From: Halosimplex halobium
GTDB lineage: Archaea > Halobacteriota > Halobacteria > Halobacteriales > Haloarculaceae
Assembly (NCBI RefSeq): GCF_051414055.1
Contig: NZ_JBLKNX010000004.1
Span: 248,001-312,000 of the forward strand
Direction of reading: 5' to 3'
DNA: 64,000 nt
Position numbers and translations under genes: made by a program. Of the stretch, positions 57,071 through 64,000 are shown piece after piece. Below the pieces are notes generated by a model. That model saw only the letters and a list, made by a program, of their open reading frames with translations, was not told the DNA's origin and ran no database searches. The stretch's first letter is position 1, and each line of letters starts with the position of its first letter.

Positions 57071-57641
57071 CGGTCGCGAGTGAAGCGGTCGATCCGTCCT
57101 CCACACTGGGTATCGAAGTCGAACGCCCCCGTCCCGCTCGCTAACTGGAGACGCTACCGCACTCGACAGTGAGCGGTGAACGCCCTCGGCGCGCTCGCGG
57201 TCGCTGAGCGACATATCCTCGCGGCCTCCGGCCGCTTCGGATAGCGGTCGCTCAGGCGACTGTCGGCGCGAGCGGGCCTCGCCCGTTCAGTCCGCCGGGA
57301 GAACACGCTCTCCCGAGCCCGCGCTCACACGGTCGCGCGGACACCAGGAACAGCACGGCACCGCGACCGCCCCGCACAGCACCGCAGACGGCCACACACC
57401 TCCACAGCCGATTCGCTCCTGTCGTCGCTCATCCACCGTCGGAGCACGCTCCGACGAGCCTTCGCTCACGAGTTCACGAGGACCTCGCGCGGTTCCGTCG
57501 CGCGCCCGAGAGCGCGCCAACGTCAGAGCAAGCTCTGACGGCCCATCGGAATCGCAAGTGACTCCGAGACGACAGCGCGCGTCAACCGCACCGCAACCGC
57601 CTCCGCACCGGCCCTCGCCCGTATCGGCCTCGCCGGACGGC
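57071..57641. other. Spacer holding the right inverted repeat
   Basis: 571 nt between the methyltransferase start and the end of the next gene. It contains the right inverted repeat and a GTCAGAGC-AA-GCTCTGAC hairpin (57532-57549) that resembles the hairpin inside the repeats. No gene is supported. Confidence 0.7.
57182..57492. repeat. Right inverted repeat flanking the methyltransferase gene
   Basis: Inverted partner of 55832-56089, longer by about 50 nt because of an internal insertion (about 57303-57345 and a CGGCCTCCGGCCG stretch). Confidence 0.9.
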
Positions 57642-58919
57642 TCAGTCCGTGCCGGCCGTCGACTCGACATCGCGCTCGTAGAGCCAGCCGACCCCGAGCG
57701 CGTCCGCGAGCGCCCCGGGGTCGTCGACGTGGGCGGCGACCAGCGACCCGGGCGTGTCGTCGTGCTCGACCTCCTCGGGGTCGGGGACCGTGAACTGCAG
57801 CGGCGGCGCGTCGTCGCCGCGGTCGAACTCGATCGTGGCGGTGTCGAACCACCGGTCGACGGGGTCGTGCTCGACGGCGACGCGCTTCACGCCGTCGCGC
57901 TCGATCCGCTGCTGGGGCTCGCCGAACAGCGTGTCGTAGGCGACGAGGACGCCGTCGTACGAGCGGTACTCCAGGGTACCGTACCGGAGGTAGCGCGTCG
58001 TCGCCCGGACCGCCCCGAACGCGAGGACGACGGCGAGGGGGACCGCTACGAGCCAGGAGGGCGCGAAGACGGCGAGCAGCGCCGCGACGACGTAGCAGAG
58101 GACGACGGGGCTGGTCAGGGTGTAGAAGCCACCGCGGTAGAGCGCGTCGGTGACGGCGACCGACCGCGAGGGGCGGACGTGGGCGACCGGTTCGCCGTCG
58201 GGTTCGGGGATCGGCGCGGGCTCGATCTCGGTCTCCTTGCTCCCGTAGAGGCGGTAGAAGACCCCCCGTCTGTCCGGGTCGCGCTCGACCTGGATCGTCC
58301 GGAGGTCGTAGGCGAGCTTGCCGGCGACGACCAGCGCCAGCACCGCGCCGCTGTCGAGGCCGAACGGGCCGACGACGAACAGGAGCGTCCCGACGCCGAA
58401 GACGTACTTGAACGGCGCGAGCGCCACGGACCGCGCCGAGTGGTCGCGGTAGCCGCCAGCGCGGAAGTAGTCGGCCCAGGTCTCGACGCCGCGGGCGGCG
58501 AAGACGCCGACGCCGCCGACCAGCAACTGCCCGGTGGTCTCAGTGGTGATCGTCGGGTCCGAGAGCGCGAACACGAGGAACGCGACCCCGAGCTCGATCG
58601 GCGCGAGGAGGGCGACGAGCGCGACCAGCGTCGGGACGTTCCGGAGGTAGACCGGCGGGAGCGGTCCCGGGAGGTCGATCCCGCCGCGCTTGGCCTGCAG
58701 CGGACCCAGCAGTCGCTGGTCGTCCATCAGGTTGTTCGGGCGCTTGGCCGCGAACGGGACCTTCACAGCCGACCAGAACAGCACGGCCGCGAGTTCGAGG
58801 ACGAACACGCCGAGGAGGACGGTGGCCGACCACCCGAGCGCGAGGACGCCCACGGGGGCCACCGCGTTCGAGGCGACCACCGCGAGCGGCCCCGGGCGGC
58901 CGACGGCGGGGACTCGCAT
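57642..58919 (-). CDS. Membrane protein with DUF6498-like N-terminus and PH-like C-terminal domain
   Basis: 425 residues. At least eight hydrophobic helices between residues about 10 and 310, beginning LAVVASNAVAPVGVLALGWSATVLLGVFVLE, which fits the DUF6498 pattern. The last 110 residues (LEYRSYDGVLVAYDTLFGEPQQRIERDGVKRVAVEHDPVDRWFDTATIEF) look like a bacterial PH-like (bPH2) domain. Function unknown. ATG 58919 starts the first helix region; longer versions add an arginine-rich, unlikely N-terminus. Confidence 0.78.
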   Translation of the reverse strand: MRVPAVGRPGPLAVVASNAVAPVGVLALGWSATVLLGVFVLELAAVLFWSAVKVPFAAKRPNNLMDDQRLLGPLQAKRGGIDLPGPLPPVYLRNVPTLVALVALLAPIELGVAFLVFALSDPTITTETTGQLLVGGVGVFAARGVETWADYFRAGGYRDHSARSVALAPFKYVFGVGTLLFVVGPFGLDSGAVLALVVAGKLAYDLRTIQVERDPDRRGVFYRLYGSKETEIEPAPIPEPDGEPVAHVRPSRSVAVTDALYRGGFYTLTSPVVLCYVVAALLAVFAPSWLVAVPLAVVLAFGAVRATTRYLRYGTLEYRSYDGVLVAYDTLFGEPQQRIERDGVKRVAVEHDPVDRWFDTATIEFDRGDDAPPLQFTVPDPEEVEHDDTPGSLVAAHVDDPGALADALGVGWLYERDVESTAGTD

Positions 58920-59118
58920 AGCCGACCCTCGGGGCTCGCTCAGTTGAGGGTCACGGTTCCCGGGCAGGTCACTGTCCGCTCGCGGTGACCTGGCCGACTG
59001 TCGGACTGCCGGACCGGCTGGCGTAGCGGCAGATGCCCGTCGCTCGAACCGACGGGAACCCTCCTCCGGATCCATTCCGACCCGGTAGTTCAAGACGGAT
59101 GACGAGAACAGATACACG

Positions 59119-59349
59119 ATGGGAATCGTCAGGGACGACCGACACAGCGACGGTGTCCCGACCGTGGAAGGGACCGGGATTCGCGTCGAGGACATCGCGG
59201 AAGCGTACGAACACAGCGGATACGAGCCCGACGAGATCGCGCAGCTCTACCCGGACCTGACGCTCTCCGACGTACATCGGGCGCTCGCGTACTATTACGA
59301 CCACATCGACGAGTTCCGGTCGGCCACCCCCGGGTCAACTTCGGCGTAA
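59119..59349 (+). CDS. DUF433 family protein (antitoxin-like), unpaired
   Basis: 76 residues. VPTVEGTGIRVEDIAEAYEHSGYEPDEIAQLYPDLTLSDVHRALAYYYDHIDE is the DUF433 helix-turn-helix, usually the antitoxin partner of a PIN-like DUF5615 toxin encoded just downstream. No toxin-like frame follows; the next gene is an FAD oxidoreductase. It may be a solitary regulator or a degraded module. Confidence 0.85.
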   Translation: MGIVRDDRHSDGVPTVEGTGIRVEDIAEAYEHSGYEPDEIAQLYPDLTLSDVHRALAYYYDHIDEFRSATPGSTSA

Positions 59350-59423
59350 CGCGACCACCGTATCGCGACGAGTGAGTCCAGCAGTCAAGCATATGTACAG
59401 CGGGCGAAAAGAGCGGACAACGA

Positions 59424-60827
59424 ATGGGAGCGGACGAGCCGGAGTTCGACCGTGGGGTGTCGCTGTGGGAGCAGGCCCGCGAGTACCTGGAGTGGTACCC
59501 GACCGCCGACGTGGACGTGCTGGTCGTCGGCGGCGGCGTCCAGGGGCTCGTGCTGCTGGACGAACTCGTCGACCGCGGCTACGCCGCCGCGCTCGTCTCG
59601 AACACGCCGCTGGGCGGCGGCCAGACGTTCGACTGGCCGGGCGTGCTCGCGAAGGGGTACCTGAACCCCGACCGCGCCCGCCGCGAGGCCGTCGACGAGC
59701 GGTGGCTGCCGTTCGCCGAGGACGCCCGCGTCCCCGTCGAGGGCGGCGAGTGGTACGTCTGCTCGACGGACCACCCGTATCGGCACCTCGTCGACCAGTG
59801 GGACGAGGCCGGCTACGAGTACGACGAGCGCGAACTCGCGGATCTCCACGAGATCTACCGCGAGGGGACCGTCTTCGCGAAGGGCAGCGGCGAGCACGTC
59901 GCGGCCATCGACGAGTACGTGATCGACCGCGAGGCGCTCGTCGAGGCGCTCGCGGCGGACCACGAACAGCGCATCGTCGTCGGTGACATCACGGCCACGG
60001 AGTTCGCGACGGGAGGGTCGTCCGCCCCTGCGCTGGAACGACTCACCGTCGAGACCCACCAGAAGTTGACCCTGCGGGTCGACCCGGACTACGTCGTCGC
60101 CGCGACCGGCACGGGCACCCACCGGTTCGTCGACTCGCTGGTCGATCGCGAGTCGTTCCGCGACGCAGGGGGCGACGCCGACGCGGTCCGCGAGTCGCTC
60201 GACCCGGTGACCTACCGCAACCAGCTGGTGCTGGCGGTGCGCGGGCCGGCCGAGGACCTCCCGGCGGTCGGCGCCTACCTCCCGCACAAGGGGATGTCAG
60301 TCGTCCCGCGGCGGCACCGCCACCGCGGGGCGAACTACGTCACCTGGTACGTCACCAACGACTCCGCCGCCGAGGCGGTCGACCTCGACGAGACCACCGA
60401 CGAGGCGATGGGCACGCTCGACCCCGAGAAGGTCGAGGTCGGCTACAACAAGCTGTTCGAACTCGTCCCCGCCGTCAAGGACCGCGCCGCCGACGGGGCC
60501 GACCTGGAGTTCTACGCCTACGCGACGCTCCAGCAGCGGATCGACGGCGAGGCCGTTCCCCGCGCGGAACCGCTCGACGGGGTCGCCAACGTCGGCGTCG
60601 CGCTGCCGTCCTGCGCCGCGGGCGTCTGGCGGGCGACCGACGACGCCGCCGCGTACGTCGCCGACGCCGTCGAGCCGAGCGGTCCGGTCGACGAAATTCC
60701 GACCGGCGGCGACCCGCCCTACGGGCAACTCGCTGACGACCGACCGGGCGCTCGCTGGCTGGACTGGAAAGCGCTCGGGGTGCGGTACCCCCGCGTGCAG
60801 AACCGGCCCGACGCCGTCGAGCGGTGA
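59424..60827 (+). CDS. FAD-dependent oxidoreductase (DAO-like)
   Basis: 467 residues. The Rossmann motif VDVLVVGGGVQGLVLLDEL (about 31-49) and GGGQTFDWPGV indicate FAD binding. Middle and C-terminal regions (YVVAATGTGTHRFVDSL, TWYVTNDSA, NVGVALPSCAAGVWRATDDAA) give the general glycine oxidase/DAO architecture. Substrate unknown. It follows the DUF433 gene by 74 nt. Confidence 0.82.
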   Translation: MGADEPEFDRGVSLWEQAREYLEWYPTADVDVLVVGGGVQGLVLLDELVDRGYAAALVSNTPLGGGQTFDWPGVLAKGYLNPDRARREAVDERWLPFAEDARVPVEGGEWYVCSTDHPYRHLVDQWDEAGYEYDERELADLHEIYREGTVFAKGSGEHVAAIDEYVIDREALVEALAADHEQRIVVGDITATEFATGGSSAPALERLTVETHQKLTLRVDPDYVVAATGTGTHRFVDSLVDRESFRDAGGDADAVRESLDPVTYRNQLVLAVRGPAEDLPAVGAYLPHKGMSVVPRRHRHRGANYVTWYVTNDSAAEAVDLDETTDEAMGTLDPEKVEVGYNKLFELVPAVKDRAADGADLEFYAYATLQQRIDGEAVPRAEPLDGVANVGVALPSCAAGVWRATDDAAAYVADAVEPSGPVDEIPTGGDPPYGQLADDRPGARWLDWKALGVRYPRVQNRPDAVER

Positions 60828-60864
60828 CCTGTCGCGCCGCCGATCCAGGCCGACGGCCGGTCGA

Positions 60865-61443
60865 CTACCCCTCGATGGTCCACTCGGCGACGACCGATTC
60901 CAGGGCCACCCCGTCGACGGCGCGCGCCCCGACCACCAGGTCCCGTTCGTCAAGCGTCCCGACGACGGCCACGCGGTCGCGGACCGTCCCACCGTGGAGG
61001 GCGACCGTCTCACCGGCCAGTGTCGTCTCCACCCACCGCTCGTCGGGTAGGCCGAGCCAGTTGTGTACCGTCACGGCCAGTTCCTCGGCGGACCGGGTCC
61101 CAGGGGTCACCCGCAGCCTGTCGCCGTCGGCGCCGTCGGTCGGCCGCGCGACGAATCGCGCGAGCCACCGGTCCTCGAAGGTCACGTCGACCGGCTCGTA
61201 GTCGAAGGGCTGGACCGACGGGAGCGGCGGCGTTCCGCCGAGGTCGGCGCTCGCACGTTCGACGGCCGCGGCGTAGCCGTTCGCGTCGCCGACCGTCGCG
61301 GTCGGCGCGTCGGTCGAGTCGGTCCGGCGCTCCGACCCGGCCGGTCGCTCGTCGCCGTCGCCGGAGAGCAACAGCGCCGACCCCGCTCCACCGACGCCGA
61401 GGACGGTAAGGACTTTCAGCACGTCACGTCGTTCGGCGTTCAT
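60865..61443 (-). CDS. Small exported protein, second gene of the PQQ-propeller operon
   Basis: 192 residues. The N-terminal ERRDVLKVLTVLGVGGAGSALLLSG is a Tat-like signal/anchor; the rest is acidic with a beta-rich region (PFDYEPVDVTFEDRWLARFVARP). No family recognised. Its ATG overlaps the stop of the upstream PQQ-propeller gene by one base, so the two proteins are made together and may interact at the cell surface. Confidence 0.75.
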   Translation of the reverse strand: MNAERRDVLKVLTVLGVGGAGSALLLSGDGDERPAGSERRTDSTDAPTATVGDANGYAAAVERASADLGGTPPLPSVQPFDYEPVDVTFEDRWLARFVARPTDGADGDRLRVTPGTRSAEELAVTVHNWLGLPDERWVETTLAGETVALHGGTVRDRVAVVGTLDERDLVVGARAVDGVALESVVAEWTIEG

Positions 61444-63833
61444 CAGGCATCACCGCCATTCGCCCAGAACTCGGCGTTGATCGACCCGGTTACGTCGTCG
61501 CCGATCTCGGTCTGGGCGAGTCCGAACAACTCCTGGCTCTTTCGGGCAGTCGTCTTCGCGGTGTCGGCCCTGCGCGCGTACTCGTCGGCCTTGCGCTGAG
61601 CGCCGGACCACGGGTTCCACACCGCCCCGAGCCACCCGTCGGCGATCGCCTCCCAGTACAGCGACGCGGCCTCGAACGCGAGGGCGTTCATCTGATAGGC
61701 CGACTGGAGGTACGCGTCGTACACAAAGATGTCGCCGACGATGTGTTCGTCCCGGTCGAACCTCGCCTGCAGGTTTCGGAGCGTCTTGACGACCGGCAGT
61801 CGCGCGTTAGCGTAGGCGTTCTGGAGCGCGTGGACCGACGTCTTCTTCTGTACGTCGCTCTCGACGATCCCGCTGGCCGCGGTGACGGCGAGTCCGACGA
61901 AAAAGCTACGCGCTCCCTTGAGGGCTGTCGACGCCGATGCGGAGAACGCGCTCGCCCCGGCCGTCCCGAGCGCGCTCAGGTACTGCCCCCACGCGGACGC
62001 GAGCGTCAATCCGCTACTGATGCCACTGTGTAGCAGCGCCGCCGCGTCTGCCCACGTCCGGAGCGTCTCGTCGAGGCCGCTGTACGAGCGGATACCCCGG
62101 GCCCGCTGGTCGATCGACTCGGCGTTTTGCAGACACGCCGTCAGCTTCTGGAACGCCTCGCGGTAGGGTCGCGACACCGGATCCATCGACCAGCTAATCG
62201 CGTCGCTCATGATGCCCAGCGCCGGTCCGACGAGCGCGCTCGTGTACTGTCCGGAGATGAAGACGACGATCTCCGCAACGTCCCACCCCAGCTGGGTGAC
62301 CCGGCCGAGTGTCTCGTAGCTCGCCGACGCGTCGCGAACCGTCCGCATCCGCTCGACCTCCCGGTCCCAGTCGATCGCCCACAGCCCCTCCGAGAAGGTG
62401 TCGAGCGCGACCACGTCCTTCGTCGTCGTCCGGTCGACCAGCCCGTAGTCGGTCGTCGTCACCGCCACCCGCTCCGGGTTGACCTCCGGGATCGACCGGA
62501 TCAGGTAGTAGGTCCCGTAGCCGGTGTCGACGACCGTCTTCACGCCCTCCCGGAGCGCGTAGGGCACGTCTCCAGGCGTTGCGGTCACGCTCTCGGTCGG
62601 CGTAGGGGCCTCGGTCGGTGTCGGCGACGGCGTCGCCGTGGGTGTCGCGGTCGGCGTGGGTGTCGGACTCGGTGTCGGCGTCGGCGAGGGTGTGGGGCTG
62701 GGCGTCGGCGGCAGTTCGTCGCCGAGGGCCACGAGCCCGCGGTTCCCGCTGGCCACGTAGACGACGCCGCCGGCGACCGCGACGGGCGCGGTCGTCCCGC
62801 CTACCTCGCGACGCCAGCGGACCGACCCGTCCGAGCGCGCGAACGCTGTGACGACGTCGCCCGCGCCGCCGACGACCACCGCCGACTCGGTGACCGCCAC
62901 CGCCGTCGCCTCCCCCTCGACCGACCCGGTCCACCGCTCGCTCCCGTCGGCCGGCGACCGGGCGGTGATCCCCTCCACGTCCTGGAGATAGACTGTGTCG
63001 TCGGTCACCGCCGGCGACATGTCGAGACTCCCGGACGACCGTTCGAGGCGCCAGCGCTCGCTCCCGTCGTCGGTCGACAGCGCGTAGTAGTAGCTCCCGT
63101 CGTCGACGCGCCCGACCGGCACGTACACCGTCCCGTCACCGACCGTCGGCTCCGTGAACATGTACTCGCTGTCCGTCTCGAAGCGCCAGCGCTCGCTCCC
63201 GTCAGCGGTCGCCAGCGCGTGGACGTTCCCGCTCTGCGTGCTCACGTAGAGCGCCCCGTCGCCCACCGGGGGCCGCGTCGCGACCCGCTCGTCGAGCGAC
63301 GCCGTCCACTGCTGTTCCCCGTCGGACGCCGACAGCGCGTAGACGTCCCCGTAGTAGGTCACGACGTAGACGGTGCCGTCGGCGACGGTGACCTGCGGAT
63401 TCACGCTCCGTCCGGGGTTGACCGCCCACCGTTCGGTCCCGTCCTCGACGGCGAGCGCGCGGACCTGCCCGTTGTTCGGCGCGACGTAGACGGTTCCGTC
63501 CGCGACTGCGGGCGCCGTGAATATCGGATCGTCCGGGTCGAACCGCCACCGCTCCGTCCCCTCCCGCAGCGAGACCGCGTACAGAACGTCGTCCCGCGGC
63601 ACGACGAACGCCGACCCGCCGGCGACGACCGGTTCGGTCTCCAGCTCGGCGCCGACCCCGAAGGTCCAGAGTCGCCCCGGCTCCGTGTCCGGCACCACGG
63701 CGTCGGGGGTGTACGCGCTGTTGCGCGCGTCGTAGTGCGGTTGCGGCCACGACGACCCGCTCGTACCCACTTGGCCGGCGTCGTCGCCCGAAACCCCGGC
63801 CGCCGGTGGTTCACCGAAACCCTCTCCGTTCAC
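61443..63833 (-). CDS. PQQ-like beta-propeller protein with large helical C-terminal domain
   Basis: About 796 residues. Residues about 25-380 are seven to eight PQQ/WD-like blades, each with a DGTVYV...G.V.AL...DG...W pattern. A TPSPTPTP linker (about 375-415) leads to a ~380-residue, mainly helical domain with a hydrophobic Ala/Ser-rich stretch (AWGQYLSALGTAGASAFSA) that I do not recognise. GTG 63833 is chosen because TTTATTGTG lies 28 nt upstream; an ATG at 63881 in frame is the alternative. No clear signal peptide is seen with either, odd for a protein with a surface-type linker. Confidence 0.8.
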   Translation of the reverse strand: MNGEGFGEPPAAGVSGDDAGQVGTSGSSWPQPHYDARNSAYTPDAVVPDTEPGRLWTFGVGAELETEPVVAGGSAFVVPRDDVLYAVSLREGTERWRFDPDDPIFTAPAVADGTVYVAPNNGQVRALAVEDGTERWAVNPGRSVNPQVTVADGTVYVVTYYGDVYALSASDGEQQWTASLDERVATRPPVGDGALYVSTQSGNVHALATADGSERWRFETDSEYMFTEPTVGDGTVYVPVGRVDDGSYYYALSTDDGSERWRLERSSGSLDMSPAVTDDTVYLQDVEGITARSPADGSERWTGSVEGEATAVAVTESAVVVGGAGDVVTAFARSDGSVRWRREVGGTTAPVAVAGGVVYVASGNRGLVALGDELPPTPSPTPSPTPTPSPTPTPTATPTATPSPTPTEAPTPTESVTATPGDVPYALREGVKTVVDTGYGTYYLIRSIPEVNPERVAVTTTDYGLVDRTTTKDVVALDTFSEGLWAIDWDREVERMRTVRDASASYETLGRVTQLGWDVAEIVVFISGQYTSALVGPALGIMSDAISWSMDPVSRPYREAFQKLTACLQNAESIDQRARGIRSYSGLDETLRTWADAAALLHSGISSGLTLASAWGQYLSALGTAGASAFSASASTALKGARSFFVGLAVTAASGIVESDVQKKTSVHALQNAYANARLPVVKTLRNLQARFDRDEHIVGDIFVYDAYLQSAYQMNALAFEAASLYWEAIADGWLGAVWNPWSGAQRKADEYARRADTAKTTARKSQELFGLAQTEIGDDVTGSINAEFWANGGDA

Positions 63834-63853
63834 ACCGAGTCCTGCGTACAGGA

Positions 63854-63862
63854 CACAATAAA
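63854..63862 (-). promoter_or_regulatory. TATA-like element of the PQQ-propeller operon
   Basis: TTTATTGTG on the minus strand, 28 nt before GTG 63833. Confidence 0.45.
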
Positions 63863-63941
63863 CGCTCGTGTGGCGGCACATACTCCGCCACCAACTTCCG
63901 CCCGCCGTCGCCGCGATTGCGCGGGACTCCGCTCTCGTCCG

Positions 63942-64000
63942 CTACTCCCCGTCCCGCAGCTCGTGGACGCGCTCGACGTTCCAGGCGTAGCTCTTGCCGT
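63942..64000 (-). CDS. C-terminal end of a gene running off the window
   Basis: The last 18 codons and stop (ending GKSYAWNVERVHELRDGE) of a minus-strand frame whose start lies beyond the window. Composition is normal for this genome; the family cannot be named from so short a piece. Confidence 0.4.
   Translation of the reverse strand, partial: GKSYAWNVERVHELRDGE

Noticed and set aside
55832..57492. Inverted repeats considered as ends of an insertion sequence
   Set aside because: No transposase lies between them, the arms are far longer than typical terminal repeats, and no target duplication is evident.

Overview
The window looks like chromosomal DNA of an extremely halophilic archaeon (class Halobacteria). 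Base composition is very GC-rich, the predicted proteins are strongly acidic, and secreted proteins carry twin-arginine (Tat) signals. Many genes have a TATA-like element 25-30 nt before the start codon, as expected for leaderless transcripts. Marker genes agree: CDP-archaeol synthase, ribosomal protein L15e, RIO2 kinase, phytoene synthase, TrmB-family regulators and a fused NuoCD. The cellulase content resembles what is known in Haloarculaceae-type genera, but I cannot fix the genus from the sequence. No tRNA, rRNA, CRISPR array or intact insertion sequence was recognised.

Layout. 1-8.4 kb: truncated proline dehydrogenase, carS, a TPR/DUF424 pair, sufS followed by a remnant of a second sufS 3' end, a winged-helix/membrane gene pair, a flippase-like membrane protein, a DUF211/VIT-like pair and a flavin-binding-fold protein. 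8.4-13.8 kb: a large P-type cation ATPase, a short-chain dehydrogenase and a possible PD-(D/E)XK nuclease-fold protein. 13.8-14.9 kb: a visibly AT-rich island with a Tat-exported six-cysteine protein and a three-span membrane protein. 15-24 kb: MFS transporter, DUF2267 protein, zinc-ribbon protein, RNase R-type exonuclease, exported serine hydrolase with a membrane tail, crtB with a possible Bat-type upstream site, and rpl15e.

23.9-43.1 kb is the centrepiece. A TrmB-type regulator is followed by nine same-strand genes, eight of them Tat-secreted. They comprise four GH5 cellulase-like enzymes, a GH12 endoglucanase, a GH10 xylanase-like enzyme, a divergent GH5/clan GH-A enzyme, a stand-alone fibronectin III protein, and a protein with an unrecognised ~390-residue domain. 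All eight secreted proteins share one C-terminal (once N-terminal) beta-rich module of about 145 residues in two subtypes, joined by Thr/Pro/Asp-rich linkers. This is best read as an extracellular system for degrading cellulose and hemicellulose.

43.1-64 kb returns to mixed functions: two DoxX proteins (one behind a 24-codon leader ORF, divergent from an HxlR regulator), RIO2, an orphan solute-binding lipoprotein next to a second TrmB regulator, an isolated nuoCD, a Bat-like HTH protein, a lipoate ligase-like protein, an M29 aminopeptidase and cysteine synthase. A methyltransferase gene lies between long inverted repeats. The window closes with a PH-like membrane protein, an unpaired DUF433 protein, an FAD oxidoreductase, and a PQQ-propeller/helical protein in an operon with a small exported protein.
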